NCBI RefSeq assembly: GCF_000342005.1
Contig: NZ_AOHO01000069.1
Span: 124,001-188,000, forward strand
From: Amycolatopsis decaplanina DSM 44594
Lineage (GTDB): Bacteria > Actinomycetota > Actinomycetes > Mycobacteriales > Pseudonocardiaceae
Length of the DNA: 64,000 bases
Direction of reading: 5' to 3'
Below, in pieces: positions 53,744 through 62,254 of this stretch (positions are counted from its first letter, which is position 1; every line of letters begins with the position of its first letter). Below the pieces are notes generated by a model that worked only from the letters and a program-made list of their open reading frames with translations, did not search any database and was not told where the DNA came from. The position numbers and the translations under genes were made by a program.

Positions 53744-54624
53744 GGAACGAATTCCGGCGTATCGCCGACGAGATCCCCGGCGGCACCTGGCTCGACGACC
53801 TCGCCCGCGCGTCGGCGATGGCCGCGTACGCGAAGTTCGAGCGGACGTCGCGTTCGCCGCTGCTTCGCGTGTCCGTGCTCGGCGAATCGCATCTGGACGC
53901 GTACACCTTCTCCGACATCAGCCGCGCGTTGCAGGACGCGACGGCGAAGATCGGGCACATCATCCGCAACCCGTCGGGCGAGGTGACCTTCGTCCAGCCC
54001 GCGGACCGGGAGAAGGCGCCGCTGATCCAGCGTGGCCAGGCGGGCAACGCGATCTTCTTCGGCTTCCCCGAACCGGCGCTCGACGACGCGCTCATCCACG
54101 ACGGCATCGAGTCGCTGTCCGAACGCGCGGTCAAGGAACTGTGCGACTTCCTGCCGGCCAACGGCTCCGACGACGGCGCGCTGGACGCGGTGCTGCTGCA
54201 GCGCGACACCGTCCGCAACGCGGTCAGCGACATAGTCAACGCGGTCAGCAAACACGCCGGGATCGGCATGGCGCTGACCCCGACCGCGGGCGACGAACTG
54301 ACCCGCAGCATGACCACCGAGCAGGCGAGGATCCTGTCCGGGAGTCTGCGCGAGTCGCGGGAGGCCGTCGGCTACGAGACGGTCAGCGGCAGGCTGGACG
54401 GTGTCCGCACCCGGCGCCGGATCTTCTACCTCGAACGCGAATCGGGCGGCACGATCCAGGGCGCGGTCGCGCCGGATCTGCTCGACGAGATCAAGGAGAA
54501 CCTGGACCGGCCGGTGACCGCGCGGTTGCGCGTCGTGCGCACCACGACCATCGACGGCCGCCGCGGCCGCCCGGTGCACGAACTGCTGGAGATCACCCCG
54601 GAAGTCAGCCTGTTCGATCAGTGA
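53701..54624 (+). CDS. 307-residue partner protein of the DUF6932-like gene
   Basis: The GTG at 53701 has GGGAGGAA upstream and overlaps the first gene by 43 bases; a GTG at 53740 (GTGA overlap) is the alternative. Residues 40-100 hold a conserved-looking block RVSVLGESHLDAYTFSDISRALQDATAKIG (key part: SHLDAYTFSDISRALQD), a second block GNAIFFGFPEPALDDAL, and a late RLRVVRTTTIDGRRGRPVHELLEI. It looks like a soluble alpha/beta protein. It is possibly the partner of DUF6932 proteins seen as a pair in other genomes. Function unknown. Confidence 0.75.
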   Translation: MGIWWQGNSGSDLVRNEFRRIADEIPGGTWLDDLARASAMAAYAKFERTSRSPLLRVSVLGESHLDAYTFSDISRALQDATAKIGHIIRNPSGEVTFVQPADREKAPLIQRGQAGNAIFFGFPEPALDDALIHDGIESLSERAVKELCDFLPANGSDDGALDAVLLQRDTVRNAVSDIVNAVSKHAGIGMALTPTAGDELTRSMTTEQARILSGSLRESREAVGYETVSGRLDGVRTRRRIFYLERESGGTIQGAVAPDLLDEIKENLDRPVTARLRVVRTTTIDGRRGRPVHELLEITPEVSLFDQ

Positions 54625-54786
54625 TCGGGTTTCCGACATTTCGGCGGTACCACAATTCTCGTCAGAAAATGTCGGTGACCGCTTGATCATCGTTGAATAG
54701 TGACTTTTTCCGGCAGGTAACAATTTCGGCCATTACCCCGAACGATGGGTTAACGTCTTCGGACGGAAGCCTCCGAAAGGGCATGT

Positions 54787-55437
54787 ATGCCGACCGATCC
54801 ACCTCTCCCGCACCCGCCTGCCACCCGCTACGGCCCTGGGTTCGCCGCGCACGGAACACGGCACCGCAAACCCAAGAACGGCCTGGTCATCGCAGGTTTC
54901 CTGGTCGGCGTGGCGGCACTCGGGGTCGCCTTCGTCCCGGTCGCGGGCATCGCCGCGTGGCCGCTCGCCGTAATCGGAATGACTCTTTCCGTGATCGGTT
55001 TGACCAAAATCAAGAAGGGCGAAGCGGACAAGAAGGGAATGGGGATCGCGGGGCTCGCGCTTTCGATCGCCGGACTGCTGTCCGCCGGCGGGTTACTGGT
55101 CTACACCAGTTTCTTCGCCACCGGCGAGTCGGGACTGCACATCCCGGCGGTCGCCGGCGACAAGAACACCGTCGAGTTCGTCGTCAGCGCCTCCGGCGGA
55201 GCGACCATCCGGTTCGGCTCGCTCAACGACCAGCGGACCGAGACGACCCCGGCCAGCACCGACGAATGGCGCGGCACTGCGTCCTTCAATTCGGGCGACT
55301 ACCTGCTCACCGTCACCGCCGACACCCGGAACTCGTCGGTCAGCAACCAGATCGCCTGCACGATCCTGGTCAACGGCCAGAAGGTGGCGGAGAACAAGGG
55401 CCAGACCATCGCTTTGTGCACCGCCGGCACCGGCTGA
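54787..55437 (+). CDS. DUF4190/MmpS-like membrane protein
   Basis: The 216-residue protein starts at the ATG at 54787. After a His/Pro-rich cytoplasmic part it has three membrane segments in a DUF4190-like region (KNGLVIAGFLVGVAALGVAFV, WPLAVIGMTLSVIGL, LALSIAGLLSAGGLLVY). The last 95 residues are an extracytoplasmic MmpS-like beta domain with two Cys (QIACTILVNGQKVAENKGQ, ALCTAG). Such a fusion suggests an envelope role; no MmpL partner is nearby. Confidence 0.75.
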   Translation: MPTDPPLPHPPATRYGPGFAAHGTRHRKPKNGLVIAGFLVGVAALGVAFVPVAGIAAWPLAVIGMTLSVIGLTKIKKGEADKKGMGIAGLALSIAGLLSAGGLLVYTSFFATGESGLHIPAVAGDKNTVEFVVSASGGATIRFGSLNDQRTETTPASTDEWRGTASFNSGDYLLTVTADTRNSSVSNQIACTILVNGQKVAENKGQTIALCTAGTG

Positions 55438-55453
55438 CGCACCACGCCCCAGC

Positions 55454-55515
55454 GCGATTCGGCACCAGGTTGCGGTACTTGCGCGTGCAACCATCGCAAT
55501 CCGGTGCCGAATCGC
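55454..55515. repeat. Imperfect palindrome, GCAATT..CACC family
   Basis: GCGATTCGGCACC (55454-55466) pairs perfectly with GGTGCCGAATCGC (55503-55515). The inner arms GGTTGCGGT/ACCATCGCAA pair imperfectly. The outer arm shares GATTCGGCACC..GGTTGCGGTA with the element at 43423. It lies downstream of the MmpS-like gene. The rest of the 288-base gap to the SARP gene holds short GGCCGG-type inverted repeats only. Confidence 0.7.
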
Positions 55516-55684
55516 GAGGCGCCGCCTGGCGGCCGGCCGGTATCGCCCCCACCTCCACCGGCCGGACCGCCACGAGCCGCTCCTGGCGGCTCTTCAGACG
55601 GCCCCGGAAAGGGCCCGCCCGAGCGCCGATCACTACCGCACGCCCCTCCCCTAGGGCTCGATCGACGCTGAACGGGACCCTACG

Positions 55685-55732
55685 CGCGTGAGCGGCGAGG
55701 CCACTAAGAATCCGCTAAGGATCACTCACGGA
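55685..55732. repeat. Degenerate GTGAGTGG palindrome overlapping a stop codon
   Basis: CGCGTGAGCGG at the left and CACTCACGG at the right are the ends of a decayed copy of the 46-bp palindrome. The right half overlaps 55726, the last bases of the SARP gene, whose TGA stop lies inside it. Confidence 0.55.
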
Positions 55733-58515
55733 CGTTCGCCGAGGCCCGTGAGTTCCGCACGGACGAGTCCGGCGAGCTTCGGATTGGCGTCCGCGAGGAT
55801 CTTCAGCGCGAGCCCGAACTGCTCGCGGGCACCGTCCACATCCGACGCGGCCCGCAGCACCCTGCCCAGCGTCAACCTCAGTACACCCTCCTGGAGGACG
55901 AACCGCCTGCTGATCGTCAAGTCCACGGCCTCCCAGACATACCGCTCGGCAGCCGCGAGTTCGCCGATCCTCATGCTCAATTCGGCCAGATTGTTCAGCG
56001 AGACGACGACGTAGCTTTCGTCGCCGAGGGTCCGGTCGATCTCCAGCGAGGCGACCTGGTGCCCGATCGCGTCGATGAACCGCCCGGCCCGCTTCTCGGC
56101 CTCGGCGCAGTTGTTGAGCGCCTGCCCGCGCAGTTCGAGGTCGCCGGTCCGGTCGGTCTCCTCGACCGCCCGCCGCAACGTCTTGATGGCCTCGTCGTAC
56201 CGGCCGAGCAGGGTCAGCGCGGAGCCGAGGTGGATGTTCGCCGAGACCATCAGCCGGTTGTCGCCGATCGCGCTCGCGAGTTCCAGCGCGCGTTCGGCGT
56301 CGGCGAGGCATCCCTGCGGCAGCTCGAAGGTGAGCGCGATGGCGCAGCGCGAGATCAGCATCCAGCACCGGCCGAGCACGTCGCCGGACCGTTCGGCGGC
56401 CTCCAGTCCGATCTCGACCAAGCGCGTCCACTCGTCCAGCAGCGGGTACACCGCGCGATAGGTGTGCGCGACCCTCGCCAGCCGCCAGACGTCGTCGTGG
56501 CGTCCGCCGGCGCGGGCGGCTTCGAGGACTTCGAGGAGGTTCTCCCATTCGGCGGTGAACCAGTCCTGCGCTTCGTCGAAGGAACCGATCGGCGGTGTCT
56601 GCGCGTCGCTCAGCACGTCGGTGAAGTCGAGGGGGTCGACGATCCGTAGCATCTTGCGCCGGGCCCGGTCTGCGACGGCCTGGTAGAACCGCACCGAGCG
56701 TGACAGGACGTCCTCCCGCTCGGCCTCGTCGAGTTCGTTCTCCGCCAGTTCGCGGAGGAACAGGCGGACGAGGTCGTGCGGGGCGAAGGAGTCGCGGCCG
56801 GTTTCGGCGAGCAGGTTGTGCGCGGCGAGCACCCGCAGATGCCGCCGCGCCTCGGCGACGGTGATCCCGCCGATCGCGGCCGTCAGATGCGAACCGGCCG
56901 AAACGCACTGGACCACGCCGAGCCGCAGGAACGTGTTCGCGACCTCGGGCGGCAGTCCCCGGAACGAGACGTCGAACGCCGCGCGGACCCCGTCGTCCGG
57001 GCCGTCGACGTCGAGCGCGGCCAGCCTGGTCCGTTCGTTGCCGAGTTCGGCGACCAGGTCCTGCGCGGACCACTGCGCGCTGGCGGCGAGCCGGGCGCCC
57101 GCGATCCGCAGCGCGAGCGGGAGGTAACCGCAGAGCCGGGCGAGCGCGTGGTTGAGGTCGAATCCGGCGGGCCCGGCGAGTTCCTCGATCAGCCGGACGG
57201 CGTCACCGGGCGCGAGCGTGCCGAGCACCCGCAGTCTGGCGGCGTTGGACACGGCCAGCCCGTCGAGCCTGGAACGGCTGGTCACCAGCGTCATCGACCG
57301 CGAGCCGGGCGGCAGCAACGGCCGGACCTGCTCGGCCGAGCGGGCGTTGTCGAGGATCACCAGCATCCTGCGGCCGGCGATCATCGAACGGTAGAGGGCG
57401 ACGCGTTCGTGGACCTGTTCCGGGACGCCCTCGGCCGGGACGCCGAGCCCGAGCAGGAACTGGGTGAGCAGGTCCGCGGGCTCGAGCGGCGGGTGATGCG
57501 GGTCGAAACCCCGCAGCGAGGCGAAAAGGATGCCGTCGGGGAAGCGGCGGACCGCGCGATGCGCCCACCACACCACCAGGCTGCTCTTGCCGATCCCGGC
57601 GGTCCCGGTGACCACGCCGACCGCGGTCTCGCCCGCTTCGGCCCGATCGGCGAGCGCGTCGAGCCAGGCCAGATCGGCCTCGCGCCCGGCGAGGTTCGGC
57701 ACGGCGGGCGGCAGCTGCTGGACGGGCGCCGCCTCGGCCTTCGGTTCGGCGACGACCTTGACCGGCAGGTCGTCGTTGAGGACGCGTTCGTGCAGCCAGC
57801 GCAGGTCCGCGCCGGGTTCGACGCCGAGGGTGCGCAGGGTCGCCCGGGACACCGTGCGGTAGAGCTCGAGCGCGTCGCCGCGGCGCCCGGCGTGGTAGAG
57901 CGCGCGCATCAGCTGACCGGCCGTGCGTTCGGCGAGCGGGTTCGCCCGGACCAGCGGACTGAGCTCGACGATCAGTTCCGCGTGCCTGCCGAGTTCGAGG
58001 TCCGCGTCGACCCTGGCGCCGTGGACGGCGAGCCGCAGATCCTCCAGTTCGGGGGCGCGGACCGAACCCGGCACGCCGGCCAGCGCGGGCCCCTGCCACA
58101 GCGCGAGGGCCTCGGCGAGCAGTCCGGACGCCTTCTCCGGCTCTTCCGCCGAAGCCCGCTCCAGCAGCGACCGGGCGTGGTGGACGTCGATGCGGTCGGG
58201 TTCGACGGTGAGCTGATAGCCGGGCGGAGCGGTGAGGATCCGGGCGCCGCGCGGATGGTCACCCTGGATACCCCGCAGCACGCGCCGCAGGTGGGAGACG
58301 TTGCCGTGGACGATCGTGCGGGCGGTGGCGGGCGGGTCGTGACCCCAGAGCGCGTCGATGATCTCTTCGAGCGCGACGACCTTGTTGACCTTCAGCGCCA
58401 GCAGCGCGAGCAGACCGCGGACACCGGGACCGCCGACGGGGACCGGCCGTTCGCCGTCGAGCAGCTGCACGGGACCGAGAAGCTGGAAACGGGCAGGGGA
58501 ACCGCTTTCGCCCAT
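55726..58515 (-). CDS. Second AfsR/SARP-family regulator (BTAD, NB-ARC, TPR)
   Basis: The 929-residue protein starts at the ATG at 58515 (MGESGSPARFQLLGP). The OmpR-like HTH (about 1-90, FQLLGPVQLL) precedes a BTAD (about 95-245, GRRGDALELYRTV), then an NB-ARC ATPase with P-loop GTAGIGKSS near residue 305 and LVILDNARS, and TPR-like repeats from about 620. It differs from the copy at 9294-12116 and is its only near relative in the window. The last codons lie in a degenerate palindrome. No biosynthetic cluster lies beside it; the nearest downstream genes are the MmpS-like protein and the unknown cassette. Confidence 0.92.
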   Translation of the reverse strand: MGESGSPARFQLLGPVQLLDGERPVPVGGPGVRGLLALLALKVNKVVALEEIIDALWGHDPPATARTIVHGNVSHLRRVLRGIQGDHPRGARILTAPPGYQLTVEPDRIDVHHARSLLERASAEEPEKASGLLAEALALWQGPALAGVPGSVRAPELEDLRLAVHGARVDADLELGRHAELIVELSPLVRANPLAERTAGQLMRALYHAGRRGDALELYRTVSRATLRTLGVEPGADLRWLHERVLNDDLPVKVVAEPKAEAAPVQQLPPAVPNLAGREADLAWLDALADRAEAGETAVGVVTGTAGIGKSSLVVWWAHRAVRRFPDGILFASLRGFDPHHPPLEPADLLTQFLLGLGVPAEGVPEQVHERVALYRSMIAGRRMLVILDNARSAEQVRPLLPPGSRSMTLVTSRSRLDGLAVSNAARLRVLGTLAPGDAVRLIEELAGPAGFDLNHALARLCGYLPLALRIAGARLAASAQWSAQDLVAELGNERTRLAALDVDGPDDGVRAAFDVSFRGLPPEVANTFLRLGVVQCVSAGSHLTAAIGGITVAEARRHLRVLAAHNLLAETGRDSFAPHDLVRLFLRELAENELDEAEREDVLSRSVRFYQAVADRARRKMLRIVDPLDFTDVLSDAQTPPIGSFDEAQDWFTAEWENLLEVLEAARAGGRHDDVWRLARVAHTYRAVYPLLDEWTRLVEIGLEAAERSGDVLGRCWMLISRCAIALTFELPQGCLADAERALELASAIGDNRLMVSANIHLGSALTLLGRYDEAIKTLRRAVEETDRTGDLELRGQALNNCAEAEKRAGRFIDAIGHQVASLEIDRTLGDESYVVVSLNNLAELSMRIGELAAAERYVWEAVDLTISRRFVLQEGVLRLTLGRVLRAASDVDGAREQFGLALKILADANPKLAGLVRAELTGLGERP

Positions 58516-58632
58516 GACAAGCCCCTCCCCCGATCTCCCCTTACCGGAGTAGCCAACCTACCTCGCGAAGACGTCGCCAACCAGAAGAGCCTGGGCGACG
58601 CCGCATGCCGTGAAGGCCCTCAAGCCGAAAGC

Positions 58633-58678
58633 CTCGTGAGTGGTAAGGCAGGTTAGAACCGTCCTTACCACTCACGAG
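58633..58678. repeat. 46-bp near-perfect palindrome, GTGAGTGGTAAGG family
   Basis: Arms 58633-58654 and 58657-58678 pair with an ag centre; two adjacent bases (ca for ac) break the left arm near the loop. It lies upstream of the SARP gene and next to the ect terminator, not between convergent stops, so here termination is less obvious. Confidence 0.8.
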
Positions 58679-58681
58679 ATC

Positions 58682-58727
58682 AAAAAAAGGCTCCGTGCCA
58701 TCAGTCCCGATCTGATGGCACGGAGCC
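58682..58727 (-). terminator. Intrinsic terminator of the ectABCD operon
   Basis: Read on the minus strand, a 16-bp perfect GC-rich stem (58727-58712 with 58704-58689, 7-base loop) is followed by seven T. It lies 175 bases beyond the ectD stop. The 58728-58902 stretch between is an unusually long 3' untranslated region in which I see no gene. Confidence 0.92.
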
Positions 58728-58902
58728 GGACATCGGCGTCCACGTCCGTCCGGGTGGGCTCACCCCGAGCGAAGAACCCGTTCGGTCGTCGACAACATCT
58801 ACGTGAGCGAGCCCACTGGCCCCCTCCCGTGGCGACAACGTAACAGGGCGCATACCGACGGCTACAAGCGCCCCGCCACGGCCTTCACCACCTGCGGTTT
58901 CG

Positions 58903-59802
58903 TCAGCGCGACAGCGGGGTCGAGTCGCGGCCGGCGATGAACGCCGGCCGCGGTTCGATCGCGGCGAACGGCTCCCGCAAGGCGTTCTCGACGCTGTTGA
59001 ACACGACGAAGATGTTCGACCTCGGGTACGGCGTGATGTTGTTCGACGAACCGTGCATCACATTCGAATCGAACCAGAGCGCGGAACCGGCCTGTCCGGT
59101 GAATTGATCGATTCCGTATTCGGCGGCGAGTTCGGTGATGTCTTCCTCGCTCGGGACACCGACCCGCTGCTCTTTCAGCGAACTCTTGTAATTGTCCTCC
59201 GGGGTTTCCCCGGCGCATTGGACGAAGGTCCGCTGCGAACCCGGCATCACCATCAGCCCGCCGTTGAACGGGTAGTTGTCGGTGAGCGCGATGGAGCAGC
59301 TGACCGCGCGCGGCACGGGCATGCCGTCCTCGGCGTGCCAGGTCTCGAAGTCCGAGTGCCAGTAGAACCCGGTGCCCTTGAAGCCGGGCATGTAGTTGAC
59401 GCGGCTCTGGTGGACGTAGACCTCGGAGCCGAGGATCTGCCGGGCCCGGTCGAGCACACGGGGGTCGCGGACGAGCTCCGCGATCAGCTCGCTGGTCTCG
59501 TGGACGTCGAAGATGGAGCGGACCTCACCGGTCTTCGCCTCGGTGATGACGCGCTCGTCGTCGCGGTGGTCCCCCGACGACATGCGGACGAGTTCCTGCC
59601 AGTACGTCTGGACCTCGCCAGGCGACAGCAACTGGTCGACGACGGTGTAACCACGCGTTTCGTGGTTGGCGAGCGTGGCCGCGTCCAAGGGGCCGTCGGC
59701 CTCGGTGCCCCAGACGGTGGGGTGCGTCCTGGGCAGGTGTTCGGGCTTACCCGTGATGCGGGTCGGGTAACTGTCGTCGACTCGGGTGTCGGTCAGCGTC
59801 AA
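58903..59802 (-). CDS. ectD: Ectoine hydroxylase EctD
   Basis: The non-haem iron(II)/2-oxoglutarate dioxygenase makes 5-hydroxyectoine. A TTG at 59802 with GGAGG eight bases ahead gives 299 residues. The iron ligands are visible in FYWHSDFETWH (H-x-D near residue 148-150) and VMHGSSNNITP (distal His), with the EctD signature QSRVNYMPGFKGTGFYWHSDFE (key part: GTGFYWHSDFE). It closes the operon 24 bases after ectC and is followed by a long leader to the terminator. Confidence 0.96.
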   Translation of the reverse strand: MTLTDTRVDDSYPTRITGKPEHLPRTHPTVWGTEADGPLDAATLANHETRGYTVVDQLLSPGEVQTYWQELVRMSSGDHRDDERVITEAKTGEVRSIFDVHETSELIAELVRDPRVLDRARQILGSEVYVHQSRVNYMPGFKGTGFYWHSDFETWHAEDGMPVPRAVSCSIALTDNYPFNGGLMVMPGSQRTFVQCAGETPEDNYKSSLKEQRVGVPSEEDITELAAEYGIDQFTGQAGSALWFDSNVMHGSSNNITPYPRSNIFVVFNSVENALREPFAAIEPRPAFIAGRDSTPLSR

Positions 59803-59826
59803 TGCGGTCGCCTCCTCGAGCGATTT

Positions 59827-60216
59827 CTACGGTTCGGTGACGAGCGGGTACACGCCGTTTTCGTCGTGGACCTCACGGCCGGTGATGGGCGGGTTGAACA
59901 CGCATACGCACTTGATCTCGGTCTTGGGCCTGACCTGGTGCTTGTCGTGGTCGTTGAGCAGGTACAACGTGCCCGGCTTCAGCTGGAAGACCTCGCCGGT
60001 CGCGGTATTCTCGAGCTCGCCTTCACCGGAGGTGATGAACACCGCTTCGATGTGGTTCGCGTACCAGAAGTCGTTGACCGTCCCGGCGTACAACGTGGTC
60101 TCGTGCACCGAGAAACCGACGCCCTCCTTGGCCAGCACGATGCGCTTGCTGCGCCAGTTCGGGGTCTTGATGTCGGCGTCGGTGTCGGTGACCTCGTCGA
60201 GAGTTCTGACAAGCAA
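59827..60216 (-). CDS. ectC: Ectoine synthase EctC
   Basis: The 129-residue cupin cyclises N-acetyl-diaminobutyrate to ectoine. A TTG at 60216 is preceded by AAGGAG. Conserved parts are MLVRTLDEV, ETTLYAGTVNDFWYANHIEAV, the iron-binding GEGELEN, the cupin turn LLNDHDKHQVR and VFNPPITGREVHD. The size is standard. It lies 34 bases after ectB. Confidence 0.97.
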   Translation of the reverse strand: MLVRTLDEVTDTDADIKTPNWRSKRIVLAKEGVGFSVHETTLYAGTVNDFWYANHIEAVFITSGEGELENTATGEVFQLKPGTLYLLNDHDKHQVRPKTEIKCVCVFNPPITGREVHDENGVYPLVTEP

Positions 60217-60250
60217 GGGGAAACTCCTTCTCGTTCTTGGTTGAGGGCGA

Positions 60251-61501
60251 TCAGTTCAGGACAGTGGCGACGGCCTCGTCGATGATCGACAGGCCCTTCG
60301 TGAGTTCGTCGTCGGTCAGCGTGAGCGGCGGAAGGACCTTCATGACCTCGCCGTCGGGGCCGGAGGTCTCCATCAGCAGCCCGCGCTCGAACGCGGCGGC
60401 GCAGACCTTGCCCGCGAGGTCGCCGTCGGCGAACTCGATGCCCCGGGCCAGGCCGCGGCCCTTCGCGAACAGGTTCGCGTCCGGATACGCCTCGACGATG
60501 CCCTGGAAGGCGGCGGCGATGCGCTCGCCCTTGGCCTTGGTGGACTTCTCCAGCTCGTCGTCGCTCCAGTAGACGCGCAGCGCCTCGGCGGCGGTGACGA
60601 ACGCCGGGCTGATGCCGCGGAAGGTGCCGTTGTGCTCGCCCGGCTCCCAGACGTCGAGGTCCGGGCGGATCAGCGTCAGCGCCATCGGGATGCCGTAGCC
60701 GCCGATGGACTTCGAGAGACAGACGATGTCGGGCTTGATGCCCGCGTCCTCGAAGCTGAAGAACGGGCCGGTGCGGCCGCAGCCCATCTGGACGTCGTCG
60801 AGGATCAGCAGGATGCCGTGCTTCTTGCACAGGTCGTCAAGCGCCTTGAGCCACTCGATACGCGCGGCGTTGATGCCGCCCTCGCCCTGCACGCCTTCGA
60901 CGATGACGGCGGCGGGCTCGTTCAGGCCGCTGCCGGAGTCTTCGAGCAGCTTCTCGAAGTAGAGGAAGTCCGGGATGGAGCCGTCGAAGTAGTTGTCGTA
61001 CGGCATCGGGGTGGCGTGCACCAGCGGGACACCCGCGCCGCCACGCTTCATAGAGTTGCCGGTCACCGAGAGGGCGCCCAGCGTCATCCCGTGGAAGGCG
61101 TTGGTGAAGTTGATGACCGACTCCTTGCCGGTCACCTTGCGGGCGAGCTTCAGCGCGGCCTCGACCGCGTTCGCGCCACCCGGACCGGGGAAGACGACCT
61201 TGTAGTCGAGATCGCGCGGCCGGAGGATCTTCTCCTTGAACGTCTGGAGGAAGTCGCGCTTGGCCACGGTGAACATGTCGAGCGCGTGCGTGACTCCGTC
61301 ACGGGCGATGTAGTCGATCAGCGCTCGTTTCAGCGCCGGGTTGTTGTGCCCGTAGTTGAGCGCGCCGGCGCCGGCGAAGAAGTCGAGATAGGCCTTGCCG
61401 TCTTCGTCGTACAGGTAGCTCCCCTGGGCCCTGTCGAACACGACGGGCCAGCCACGGCTGTAACTGCGTACTTCGGATTCGAGTTCCTCGAAAATGCTCA
61501 T
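60251..61501 (-). CDS. ectB: Diaminobutyrate-2-oxoglutarate aminotransferase EctB
   Basis: The ATG at 61501 gives 416 residues (an ATG-preceding GTG at 61504 is in frame). The class III aminotransferase features are FFAGAGALNYGHNNP at the start, NAFHGMTLGALSVTG, the PLP-binding DDVQMGCGRTG and the catalytic Lys in CLSKSIGGYGIP. It makes L-2,4-diaminobutyrate from aspartate semialdehyde. It follows ectA by 38 bases. Confidence 0.97.
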   Translation of the reverse strand: MSIFEELESEVRSYSRGWPVVFDRAQGSYLYDEDGKAYLDFFAGAGALNYGHNNPALKRALIDYIARDGVTHALDMFTVAKRDFLQTFKEKILRPRDLDYKVVFPGPGGANAVEAALKLARKVTGKESVINFTNAFHGMTLGALSVTGNSMKRGGAGVPLVHATPMPYDNYFDGSIPDFLYFEKLLEDSGSGLNEPAAVIVEGVQGEGGINAARIEWLKALDDLCKKHGILLILDDVQMGCGRTGPFFSFEDAGIKPDIVCLSKSIGGYGIPMALTLIRPDLDVWEPGEHNGTFRGISPAFVTAAEALRVYWSDDELEKSTKAKGERIAAAFQGIVEAYPDANLFAKGRGLARGIEFADGDLAGKVCAAAFERGLLMETSGPDGEVMKVLPPLTLTDDELTKGLSIIDEAVATVLN

Positions 61502-61539
61502 CACGTTTTCTTTCTCCCTGAGATCCCCGGATTTACGTT

Positions 61540-62031
61540 CTATCGACTGCTGAGCGGACCGATTCGGTACAGGTCCTCCTGCTCATGCGTTCCTTCCTCG
61601 GCCGGGAAATCCGCCGCGGAGAACAGATCCTGGCGTTCCACGGTGGTGTCCCACCGCTTGGCGAACGAGGCGAACAACCGGATCGAAGCCTCGTTGTCCG
61701 GCGTGATCGTCGTTTCGAGGTACCGCACGCCCTGGGCGATCAGACGGCCGAACAGCTCGTCGAGCAGAGCTCCGGCCAGGCCTTTTCCTCGCTGGGACGC
61801 GTCGACCGCGACCTGCCAGACGAAGCCGGTGTCCTGCTTCCGGTACCCGATCACGAAGCCGACCGGCGTGCCGTCGACTTTCGCGACGACCGAGGTGTCG
61901 GCGAAATCGTGGCACCACAGTAAATAGGCGTAAGGCGTGTTGAGATCGAGCTTCTTCGAATCGCGGGCGATTCTCCAGAGCGCGGCACCGTCCGCCTTGG
62001 TCGGATTTTCGATCAAGTGCTTTCCGGACAT
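61540..62031 (-). CDS. ectA: Diaminobutyrate acetyltransferase EctA
   Basis: The GNAT enzyme acetylates L-2,4-diaminobutyrate. The ATG at 62031 gives 163 residues with the acetyl-CoA loop QRGKGLAGALL (Q-x-x-G-x-G/A type), LDLNTPYAYLLWCHDFADT at the substrate site and ITPDNEASIRLF. It is the first gene of ectABCD. No strong SD precedes the start (the leader ends TTTCTCGGAC). Confidence 0.96.
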   Translation of the reverse strand: MSGKHLIENPTKADGAALWRIARDSKKLDLNTPYAYLLWCHDFADTSVVAKVDGTPVGFVIGYRKQDTGFVWQVAVDASQRGKGLAGALLDELFGRLIAQGVRYLETTITPDNEASIRLFASFAKRWDTTVERQDLFSAADFPAEEGTHEQEDLYRIGPLSSR

Positions 62032-62115
62032 GTCCGAGAAACGTACCGGAGGAATCGGGCGCGGTCAGATCAGCGCGGCGGCGGCAACGCGGCTACCTGC
62101 AACAACCCCGAAACA

Positions 62116-62212
62116 CACGTGACAAAGGTAACGGTAACGTTTGAAGCGCAGCACTTGTGGGTAAGGCCGCTTCGTTGCGGTCTCACTGCACGTGACGATA
62201 CCAACCGTTACC
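62116..62212. promoter_or_regulatory. Inverted GGTAACGG pair in the ectA upstream region
   Basis: GGTAACGGTAACG at 62127-62139 is inverted as AACCGTTACC at 62203-62212, and a CACGTGAC octamer precedes each (about 62116 and 62189). The repeats lie 95-180 bases upstream of ectA and could bind an osmotic or nitrogen regulator. I cannot match them to a known consensus. Confidence 0.45.
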
Positions 62213-62254
62213 ACTTCGTCGCAGGGTCAGGGCGCGATTCGGCATTCGATTCCG

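Noticed and set aside
54633..54675. 9-bp inverted repeat CCGACATTT after the 307-residue gene
   Set aside because: A 25-base loop and low GC make it a weak terminator candidate.
58640..58843. 67-codon frame covering the palindrome and terminator
   Set aside because: The first third is the palindrome and the next part the ect terminator stem; no family or ribosome site.
62127..62212. GlnR box for ectABCD
   Set aside because: The GTAAC repeats do not show the GTnAC-n6-GAAAC spacing of GlnR sites.
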